DNA from: Paragonimus westermani
Taxonomy: Eukaryota > Platyhelminthes > Trematoda > Plagiorchiida > Troglotrematidae
Direction of reading: 5' to 3'
NCBI GenBank assembly: GCA_008508345.1
Contig: QNGE01002664.1
Coordinates: 42,863 to 106,862, forward strand
Length of the DNA: 64,000 nt
This document shows, one piece after another, positions 49,701 to 61,700 of the stretch. Under the pieces are notes generated by a model. It worked only from the letters and a program-made list of their open reading frames with translations. It had not been told where the DNA came from and ran no database searches. A program made the position numbers and the translations under genes. The first letter of the stretch is position 1. Each line of letters starts with the position of its first letter.

Positions 49701-52700
49701 GACAGTCAAGTATACACTGCATTCAAACACCCTACTATTTCTACTCGGTTTCCTTCTGTCGATTGCTCGACAAATTCTCGGTATCGAGCGCTAAGGAATT
49801 CGCTCGCTTAATCGTGCTGGTTAAATTCCCAGGGGCGTAACAAGCACTTTCCATGCTGAACGAGAAGTTTGGTTCTGCTTTCAGGCACCTCGATTTTCCA
49901 CTCGTTCGTCACTCATCCACAAATGGTGTTGAGCCTGATGAATAAGTACTGTGGCTCGATTCGCCGCATATCCCAAAGATGATGTGGAACATATGACATT
50001 TCCTCAAAGATAAATTTTCGGCAATAAAGCAGGCTGGGCGTGGTGATGGGATTGAGCCGCATGACTTTTAAATCTTCAAAATGTTTTCTACAATAAGATT
50101 TCGGATTCAGATTTTGGAGGACATGTTGTCTAGCTTCGCACAAACAGCTAATCTCCATCATTTCCTGCTCAATGTGACCTAGCGGAATTGTGCTTGTCAA
50201 ATTGCAAGTTATGTTAGCTCCGTTGGTGAAAAATTAATCAGTGCGAAGTGACCCTTTACTCACTCGTAGATTGGTACAGTCCCAGTTATGTTAAAATAGG
50301 CTAACTTTTACTATCGCCTTGAGGAGCTCTCAATCCGTGGAAAATGTTACAACACCAGTGTAGAATCAGTTAGAATCTGTGGTTATATGTAGTCTATCAG
50401 GGTAGCTGCAAACCTCTTGAATCGGGCAGAACAAAGTAGAATGTTGGACGTTTACTCCGGTCAGACTAGTTCTACACACAACAAATTAATAATCTAAAAC
50501 ACTGGGTTCCACTTATTCATTTAGTTAAAACATATAGAAGATTAATCGTGACAGGCTAACACTTCTATTTACTCTAATCAGTTGCCAACGTGAAACCAGG
50601 ATATTTCATACAAACTGCACAGAGCAACATCGACTGAACGAACCAACGACAGAGCTGACCTTTCGTACGTTAATAGGGCAATCAATTCCACAGCAAGTAG
50701 ACTGATTGTTTCAGCGCCATCTGTGCACACAAAACTGATCGATTTTGTCTGATTAATATTGCTGACTAGTATTGCGTTGCGATTACGTAACAATATCTTG
50801 AACGATTTGACGGTCAACTGGGCGACCGGTTGATAGGATGCGTACGGTGATCGATGAGGCGGGATTTTTCGAGTTTGTTAGAATCAGCGGGTCTCCAGCA
50901 CACGTTGTATCTATCAGTTCACCTGCAGCTGCGGTGACATTTACATTGGCAGAGCTGATCGATCCTTGCACCTTAAGATGAAGGAACACGTGTCCAAATA
51001 GATGGAGGACTTGATGGTGTGGTGCGATCGGACGCGACCCCACTAAACAATGCAAGCTGAGTACCTCGGTCTCCAGATCTGTGCTGGAGACCGCGTATGT
51101 GGCCGATCCGACAAACGCTTTTCATGCGTTGATGCGTCATCACAAGCCTGTCATCCTGAAGTCACTCGAGGCGCTGCTTGGTATGCGTAGCAAGCCAGTT
51201 CTCTGTGTGCAAAAGCTGTTGACCTTGAACTATCGTCTGCCGTCGTTCTGATCAATGGCAGACTAGCGTATACATTGACTTGATTTAGGGGCGTAATTCG
51301 TTCGAATACTTCTGATTTTCATCCTTGTTGTGGCAGTTGACAAGGACAGATGAAAAAGTACTACCACCTTTCAAAACCAGTCTTCTGATTCCGTTATGCA
51401 AGGCAATCAACCAGTCTACCTCATTAGACAAAAATGGACCAGAGCGGTTAGCGCTGTTCAACTGAACCCAGCATGGATAGTATGTAATCCGTGTTCTCTA
51501 CTGGCTGTCTTATTAAGATTGTGGGCTCGTTTGTCGTCGCAACTTGCCTACTGATTTATCAACTAATCCACTTTTAACATGAGCACATAGGGCTTACAGT
51601 GGGATAACAAAGTCAAAAATACAATCCACGTAAGGTGCCCCCAAAAGAAGTGTTTCTTTTTCGTGCATGGACAATCAGTTAATTCGGACTTAGCAAAGAT
51701 TATCGTGCAGATTTATTTTGCATAGTGCACAGTGATAAATTGTATAGTGATAAATTGTGCTACGCCTTCCGAAACATCTACGATTCGGTGGTAACGCAAA
51801 CCATACGGCCAAGGTGGTCAGAGGCCCTAAAAGCGGAACTGTTAGAGGTAGGGTGGAATAGTCCTCACGACAGATTAGGAAGCATATCCGAAAGAAGTAC
51901 ACACGTGGTTTAACTGTCGATAGTGAAGCGTGATCAACGAAGGAAAGCAATGAAATGGAAACCATATTCGTTCGTGGGAACACTCGTCAAGTTTGTTCAC
52001 ACTAGCGACCAAGTGAGTGAATCTGACAGTAAAGCTGTCAACACAGCAGATCCATTTCAAACTAAGGCCCACAATTACATTTCGGCCCTCAGACATAATA
52101 AGGCTGCTGGTCCACATGACCTCGTGTCAGCACTTTTCAAAGAAGGTGACGAGGCTTCAGTAGAGGCCTTGACTCAATTGTTTCAACTTGTGTGCATAAC
52201 GAGGAACACCCATCTGTGCTGGGGTCACGCGATAATAGTCCCCATATTCACGAAACGTATCAGGGGTTTTGTTAAAAGTATAGGGGAATTAGCTTCACCC
52301 CAGTCATTTCTGGGGTTCTGGGATCCATTGTACTTCGTCGACTCACTGCGGCTCGAGTGGTATACATTAAGGAAGAGCAGTCAGGNGAAACGTATCAGGG
52401 GTTTTGTTAAAAGTATAGGGGAATTAGCTTCACCCCAGTCATTTCTGGGGTTCTGGGATCCATTGTACTTCGTCGACTCACTGCGGCTCGAGTGGTATAC
52501 ATTAAGGAAGAGCAGTCAGGGTTTCATCCCGAACGAGGGTGCGTTGATCAATTTTTCACCTTTCGTCAAATTCTGGAGCGGCTTCATGTGTACCGCCGGT
52601 CAACAGTTGCCGTATTTCTCGACTGTAGAGGTGCGTTCGACCCGGTGGATCTATCCACACTGTTAGGGTTGTTTAAACATATGGGTGTGCCGACCAAGTA

Positions 52701-55700
52701 TGTATACATACTGTCGGCACTTAGTTCACATACTTCAGCTCATGTTAGAGTTTACGATTAACTGAGTGATAGTTTCACCACCATGAGCGACCTACGTCAA
52801 GGCTATCCACTTTCACCATTTTTGTTCAATTTGGTGATAGACGAAATAGTGGAGGACTGTTCGTGGCACTCACAGGATGCCGACATAGACGTCTTACCTG
52901 ATGGAAGACTGACCGGTCTTGATTATACTGACGACAAGGTGCTGTTGTGTGACAATTTCCAAGCGACGCAGACAAGGCTAGAAGCCATTCTGTGCTCTGC
53001 TAAACCTTTCGGAATGCGTTTTGCAGCCTCAAAGTACAAAATGCTCCTGCGAGATTGCTGTGATTACGTGAAATTAATGTTGGATAATGAAGTTGTAGAG
53101 GTTGTTGACCGGTATGTGCACTTGTAAAGCTGGATCAGAGGCTTATAATGCAAAGTACTATTGAGAGACTGTTACGACGATCCATACTAAATGTCGTAAC
53201 TTTGGTGTTGTCACAGCAGAGGACGTTAATCAGTCTGCGTAATCAGGTGATTGTAGCAGCAACAACGGAGGAATAGGGAGTGAAACAGAAGCACTTATCT
53301 TCAAACTTAAGGGGGTATTCATCATTCTAGAATCTAGCGGGAAAGAGGCATCTCTACCAGGGTTAAATGTCGCGTATACAAGGTTACTGTGAGAAATAAT
53401 AACTTACACCTGCGAAACCTGGCCAATCAAAGTAGACGGCATGAACCGTCTTCAGATATTTGACCATCGATGTCTACGTTCCGTCGTTCAAATCGGACGG
53501 CACCAACGAAGGGGCAGCGATGAAGTTTGGAAAATATATTTGATAGTAAGTGTTGTGTGAAGTCTTTTAGTCAATATTTAGGAACCAACTCTTGAGCATT
53601 TAAGCCATGTAATAAGAATGCCAGCCAATCGTATGCCACATGAGGTACGTTTTTTCAATACTGTGACCAACTGGTGTAATTTTCAAGATGGACATATGAC
53701 CAGTCAATGGATGATTAGTCACCGTCTGTTGGGTCTCACGCAGTCGAGGGAATCGGTGGCTGGAAACTGTATGCGGGAATGGCAACTATTCCGGTTCAGC
53801 AGAGTGAATATTACCTTTGTTTATCTGTGAAGTAAATGCCATTAATGATACGGAATAGTGAAATGTACAAGTAAGCTGACTTGCAGACGAGGCTTGCTTT
53901 CATCCATCACTCGTTTGTAAATTTTGTGAGCCTAAGCGGTTGGATTTAAACATGGGCGTTTTTGGTGATTCGGTTTCGTCCCATCTACTTTTGTTCTCTA
54001 TTGGCTAGAGGTTTGTTCGATCGGGCATCAGCACGAGCCACTGAACTATTGCTGACTTTCATGACTATGATGGTGATGAGGGAAGAAGGATGAATCAATT
54101 GTGTTATATGCAGTGGTGATGCGGAAGCCAACACTCTATAGTCAACGAGTGACGCCACAAGAAGGTGGTCTGACACGCGTGTGGAAAAATTCGCATATCT
54201 GATCCATGTGTGTCGTACAAATGCCTAACTACGGTCAAAGTCTCAACAGCCAGAGGAACCAACAAAATCCATCGACGACACTACTGAAGAGAACTCCGTG
54301 TTTAACACTGTTTGGAGTGCTATGACTGATAGCTATTCCAGGCTGCCACTCTATTCTGTGCAAATTGAAATTGACGGATAGCCTGTTCGTACGGAGATCA
54401 ACACTGGAATGTCCGTAAGCATAACAAGCGTTGTCTCTATCAAACATTTGTCAACACTTTCCGCGTGGATAGCCGATTCCGATATCGAGAACATACACTG
54501 TCCACGTTCAATGTAGCAGCGAAAATTGAACTTCACCAGAGTACGTCGTAACACAGGATTTTCCTACATTATTTCGACGGGGTTCGATCAAATTTCTAAC
54601 AGGTACGTCAGGTATCGTAAAAACTGTCAAAGAACAGCGGAAACTTGAGGTTATTCTATCGAAATACCCCAGTATTTTCGAGGATAAACTTAACAAACCA
54701 AACGAATTCCGGACCAACAGTGAACTGATTGTCAAATTCAAACTTCGTTTCTTCAAATCACAAACTTTGTCTTATTCATCAAGGCTACAGGTCGAATAGG
54801 AGCGCTAGCTGGACTGCAAAAAACAAAGATAAAATTATTCCTGTGTGGCATTGTGAATGGGAAACCCTAAACGCTTCTGTTATGAAACCAGATGCATTTG
54901 GGCGAACCTGTGGACGTTTTTTATATCACACAAACATCTCCTGCCTTGCATAGGGGACTTATACGCAACACTCGCCGATGCAAAAAAATTTACGAAAATT
55001 GATTTCAAACATACTGACTATCAAGTGGAACTTAATAAATCATCTCGTGCTTGCACTAAAATTATTATGTACATGGATCTTTCTTAATACACACTATTAC
55101 CCTTTAAGGTCAATTCGACCCCGACAAATTTTCAAAGAATTACAAATAATGTGATAAAAGAGATTCCATTTACTTTTACGTAGTTGGATGACATTCTTAC
55201 TACTGGGCCCACGGCATCCGAACATTTGCACAAATTAGACGTGGTGCTTAATCGTTTTCAGCAAAATGGACTAAGGCTGAAGTCATCGAAGTGTGAGTTG
55301 TTCGCCGAATCTGTTCGCTACCTCGAACGCCGATTCGATAGAAATGGCTTGCATATATTGGGTGATAAACTGCAATCCATTTTCGGCGCACCGGAACAGA
55401 GAAACAAAACTGAGCTCCGTTCATTTTTGGGAATATCATCACATTATCGTCGATTCCTACATATCCTCACAGTACTCCCTCGTTTGTATACACTGTTACA
55501 CAATGTTACACACTGGGCTTGGGGCCTGATGCAGCGTCAAGCATTCAGTTGTGTAAAAATGAAGTTGAGTGATCCCTCGTTCCTCGTCCATTACAATTCA
55601 CACAGACCACCAATACTGCACTGTGACGAGTCCCCATGGGGGTTGACGCAGTACCTTGTCACCAAACGGAGAACTGTTCTTTCAGATCAATCACTTTTGT

Positions 55701-58700
55701 CTGACGAACCTTGCGAGCATATGAGAAAAACTACTCCCAGCTGTATAAGGTCTAGGTTGTAAGCTTCGAAGCCAAACACTATCATCAATTCGTCTAAGGG
55801 CAATAGTTTGGAATCCATAGAGAACATAAGCCGATGTTAGGAGTACTAGGGGAGGAGAAAGGAATTCGGTATGCTTTCAATAAGAATACAGAGATGGACA
55901 TTACTTCTGAGTGTTTATTTTTATCAACTGTGTCACTTGGCTGGAACAAGTAAAACTACGGCTGATGATTTGAGTCGTCTTCCAGCACAACAACGACAAC
56001 GAGTAAATCACCTAAGCTGATCAACTCATGTAATATTTGGGCACAACGCCTATCAGGAGCGACCAGATGAGACGGTTGACGGATCATGATTCAGGACTGT
56101 CATTTTCTAACATCTGGGTGGCTTGTGGAAGTTATTGCTGAAGTGAATCAACTCGTGGTTCGGAAACATGAACTGAGTTCACACGACGGTTGTATTCTCT
56201 AGGATTCTGAACAGTCCTGCCACATAAAGTGAAACAGCAACTGCTCGAAGAACCGCACGATGCCCACCCAAAGGTAACGAGAATGAAAGCCCTGAAGAGA
56301 GGTTAGTTTGTGGCCAAATATCGACTGAAATGTCAAACGGTTCTTGAAGTCATCTGAAGTGTGCTAGAAGTGTCGACGTAATAATCCTCCCAGACCAACA
56401 TACCCTTGATGCTGGCAGGAGACCATGATAACGACTACACTTGGATTGCTTTGGCCCGAATAAAGGACTGACGCGTTTGCTTGTCAGAGATGTCCATTCT
56501 AAGTGGATCGATGTCTATCCCGTCACACACGTTGATTCACAGTCTATGATAGCAAAAATCCCATCTTCGTTTGTGACAGCTGGAATAATTGAAGCAATTT
56601 GTGCGGAGCTCCCCTCATTGGTGAAGAGTTCTAACAACCTCTGCGTAACAATGGCGTACAACACGCAGTCTGAACAGCGCCACCTCGCGTTAACTATTCT
56701 AGCCGAATGTGCAGTTTGGGCTCTCAAACAAAACCTTCCAAAGCCACTTTCTGGAAAGAAACAAACTAAACGAGACCGGTTTTTAATCCCGTACAGAGCA
56801 ACTGCAACTGAGCCGACAGAGAAATTCCCCGTGGAGCTAATATACGGCGAGAAGTTACGAACAATATTACATTTACTCCCCCTCCGCAATCCTCACAGTT
56901 ACATCAAAAGGATGCAGGAAAAGATGGGTGCACAATCACGGAACAGGAGAGAAACACAACTGAAGGAGTCAGATCCAGTTTACATTAGGCTGTTTCAACA
57001 GACAGGTTGGCGACCTGCTACAGTTACTACCTTTACAGAGAATTATTTGGATCTGCAGTTGACCGATGGGCATATTCTGAGTCGACATTGAGACCATGTT
57101 CCATATCGTGTCACGGTGGCGCTTGAGCCGAACGGGCTGACAGAAAATGCTGGTTAGTGGACAGTCCATTTCGACGTAAGAAGCAAACACAAATACGCCA
57201 GCGGTAATCCGACGGTCACAACGCGTGATGAAACCAGTTTACCGATATCAAATTAGGACTAACCATGACTCTAAAAGTGAGAGAGGTGTTACATATGCAG
57301 CGCCGAATCAAGTGCCTTATTTAGCCGCTCTCTGATTGGCCGTGATCGAGCTTGGCAAGGATTTTATTGGCTACAATTTCGGGGCGTTTGGCCTCTCGGT
57401 ACATTTCACTAAATAAATAAGATGTGGTGTGTTAACGCGTGCTCTGCATCTCCGCTCGGGCTACAGACATGATGCGTCTGCCGCTGCAATGTCCTGCTAT
57501 CGACCAAGATTTATTATTGAGGCGAAATAATAAACATTGGTTGCCTCATCGTTTGGAAAACGTGTTGAAACGCCACAGAAAATGTCACTATATAGTTATC
57601 CAAAGCGTCACCAAATAGAAACGTTTGCCTCGTCACTCGCACCGAGAACAGTAATCCGATCAGCAACCTGAACCGTGAGAAAATCGTGTTCGTGTTAAGC
57701 AAACCGTTAGACGAACAGGGTGCAATCAGAAATAGAGTATTCAGTCTGGCCATATTGTGAGTAATCCGCAGAGTTGTACATGTGCCCGTGCCGATCTTTT
57801 CGGCTACCTCGGATTGTGTGCTATTTTCATAAGTGCCCCGGTCCTTCCAGGTCTAACCATGTCCAATAGACAAGAGAGGAGTAACAGGCGAAAAGCGGTT
57901 ACACCCATTGGGTTTGTATCTCGTAATGCTTAAGCAGTGAGGCACGAACCTGTGAGTACACAGCAACAGTGCAACAACGCTGCTTTTCACCTGCGGAAGG
58001 AGGAAGTCAGAAAAGTTGCCCCATAAGACAACACTCCGAACGCCCGTAGGCTGACCGTGATGCACTTTATAATACACTTACTGAGCACAGCAGTAACAGG
58101 AATAAGTCGTCAACCCCTCACCCGTTGTGCCAATGAGCTGGGTTAGCCTCTTACTGTCAAGTGAGTCAGACTTTGAGTCGTTGGCTCCGGTTTGGGACCC
58201 TAAGCATGTCGTATACTCTTTTGTCTCGGTGATCAGGCTATTAAATCAGAGGTTCCAGTTTGAGTCCTCCAAGAAAACCTTAAGTCTCTTCGTTTCATAG
58301 GTCAAACTCGTGAGTCAGACACTCAACATGATGCCACATGTGTCATTCTGGGACGTACCCGTCGGGACGCGAAATATGAGTACGCTGATAGTTCGACGCA
58401 GCATCGGACAGCCGGAACGCCGCACCACATTGATCGCCATGGAAATGAGCCGTCACAGCATCGAGATCGAGGCTTTAAGTGAGAAAAGACTTACAGATCA
58501 AGGCAAGCTCGGAAGCAGTTGTTGAGTGTACCTGTCACTGGACAGGTTACCCAACAGAATATATTCGGAAGCACGGAGTCTGTTTTGCAGTAGCTGACCG
58601 CATCAATTCTTTGACAACAGGCAAGCCGCACAGCATTAGTGCTCGAATCATACACATACGTCTATGAATTGGTCGGTGTAAGTTTGCTACACTCCTTGGT

Positions 58701-61700
58701 CCTTGTGGTCCAACTGGTCCTTGTGGTTCCCATATTGGACCAGCGCAATTAAGACAAAATAGCCGAATTCCGGTGTGTTCGCCGTCGTCTCACCGAACGA
58801 CTTCGCGGAATCAAGGACAACTGGTGGCCAAAACAAGTTGAGTTGATACAGGATTACGCTAACCGCCGATAACACGAAGAGCCTTATGATCCGCTTAAGA
58901 CGATTTTCAGCCCATTTATCTAGTGTACCAAGTTCTAACTGGCGGGAACCCTGTACTTTCTAGCACCCATCGGGGAACACCATGAAAATCTGACGCAAGC
59001 ACTTTGGTAGCTTACTAAATCGACCGGCTACCATTGAGTGGGTGACCGTGAACGACCTGCCACGACAAGATGTCAAAACTTCATTTGGTCCCGCCCCAGA
59101 TTTAGCAGAGGTGCGAAGGACCGTTGGACAACCGTGAAACGGTGAGGATGGGTTGTCAGCAAACGTTTGAAGCATAACGACCAAGTTTAGGAACGTGGTC
59201 TTTTCCAGTTAGTTTACTCAGTTTGATAGCAAGAAACAATCCCTTAAAAGTTCAAGGATACTCAGATCGCACCCTTGTTTAAAAGTAGGGGCAGCCAGCA
59301 CAGCATCGATGGTTGCCGATGTTGCTAAGGTTCCTGCTGAGCCAACTCAGTACTGAAGTTTTGGCGGCCAGTGTTCTCAAGGAGCAGTAGATTTCGGGCA
59401 ATTACTGCATACGATGAAGAGGTAAATGAACGAATGACGACAGCGGCAGCAAACTTTGGTTTGGAAATCAACACAGGTAAGGCATTCTCTTTCTTCCAGC
59501 CTTCTCCAAACGGAGATGCGATGCCTACACATGGAATTAGCATCGAGAGTGAAATTGTGCACAGCTGTGCAGACTTCTGCTACTTCAGTAGCAGTCCGTA
59601 GACAGATCTAACCGTGGATCATAATTTGCAAGCTCCTTTAGCAAAGGCTAGCGCCACTTTTAGACGTACCGAAAGATGTCTGGAAGACCCGCAGCATGAA
59701 TATGGAGAAATAAGGTTTGTTTACCGTTCGATGACGCTGTTGTGTGTAAGTGGAACGTGGGCACTGCAACAATCGAATGCATATTACCTGAGCCGCTTCA
59801 ACTAGCAATATCTGACGGTGTTCCGTGGTCGCACACGGTTTCCAACAGAGGTACTCTGGCGTGTGGACACGGACGGGATTGTAGCCGTGCTGATGCTCAA
59901 TTAGCTTCCTTGACTAGTTAACGTCCGCAGGATAAACGAATATCGGATGTCGAGGCAGTTGCTGTAAGCGCAACTGAAAGCAAGTAGGCGAAAACTTTAT
60001 GGTCAAGGTATGTGACACCAGGATGTCCAAGTAAGTCTCTTGCGCTGTAATGCCGACTTTAGATCGTGGAAGGACAACCTTGAACCGGATTGTCTAGAAA
60101 AAAAACGATCCGGATGGGCGTTCAAAAGTTCAACGAACATCTGGGTGGCCGCGCACTTAAGCGCGTGGTACACACGGGAATCATCTGTGTCGCAGGTCCT
60201 GATGACCTGACTAGATGATGTAATGATTAATGCGGCCGAGCATTTGCTGGTCGTCTCAAACTGTTAGGTCATCAGCGCACCAACAGCACACTGTCAGTCA
60301 AGAGACGACGAGTGCGTTAGGTGCAAGTAAGCTATCAGGTACATATATTTTTCCATTCGTATAAACCAACAGTTACCGTCGCTTGGTGAATCACCGGTTC
60401 TCCATCTCAGAGACCTGGGTCATGGTGGACTTCTACCTTTTCTTATTTTCAACTTTCTTGGTGTAGTGTACGACGAATAACCTGCTTGTTTTCCACTGCA
60501 GCCTTAAATACGTGTCTTCATAGCTCTTCTAGGGTGAAACAATATGCAGTATGAAGTACTTGTCCTACATATTCAATAGTTTTCTTCCCAACCACTGGGG
60601 TCTCCCTATTACTAATTTCTGAGAGACAATGATTTCAGTGTCGTACTAGCCCACCATCCGGCTAACCAGCAATGGCTGACTGAGCCACACGAGTCTCCAC
60701 TCGCACACCTCCTGAGTGAAACCATAGGGCACTCAAGGTGTTATGCGCAGGCGTCCTCTAACATCGATAGAATAATTTGGAAACTGATACCATCTACTAT
60801 GCACATTCACTAACCGGGATAGAAAAACCAGATCCACTCAGCGACCGATGGGCACTGAATGGAAAGATGCACGTCAGTTGCGTGACTTATCATACATTCA
60901 AGATTGCAATTATCTGGTTTTTCAAGCTGAAGTTCATATAGCCTCATTTCATATAAATTAGCTGCCCAAACGTGAGTTTCACTTCTATCCTCATGATCCA
61001 TGATTAACTTCGTGCTTGTTTCATTCAGACCTACTTTCGTTTAGATCGTTTATTCTAAGTCAAAAGCGATACGTTACCAATAAAGACTGTTGGGGAAACT
61101 CACCTGCATTTCCGGATCGAAACCGAGTCCACAAAGAATGACTGCGGCGCGTGCTGGTGCTTTGTCTGCTTCAATGGCGGTTAGGCGCGCGTAGATTTGG
61201 GCCATCTTATCGCCCGAACGATCTTCATTGTCCTGAGTCCCCTGCAAACCGTTCGGAACTGTTTGGATAGGTTGTAATCGTGACAACTCGGCTAGAAGTG
61301 CGGCTCGTTCGGTGTCTGCTAGCAGTACGCTCTCCAGAGCCGGAGTGGAGTCACCTGCCATCTCTTGTTCCACATGAAGAATGCGTAACCCTGCAGGCAG
61401 GTGTAGGTCACGACTGTGAACAAGAGGATGACAAAGATGCAACAAACATACTCACTAGACTGAAGTCTGGAGACAAAATTACAGGTTTGTGACAGTACGC
61501 TAGGACTAACGAGTATATTCACTGATATGCAGATAAATAATCATATCTCGCTTAATTTTCTAATCTGTTTTAAGCTGTTAAGTTACTATTTGTGCAGATT
61601 AAACTTCCTTTGAACGTTGAAAAAGTTCGTGAAAATACATATGAATTGGTTCTCTGAAAAAGCAGAGTACAATGAAGAAGGATTTACAAGTATTAATGAC

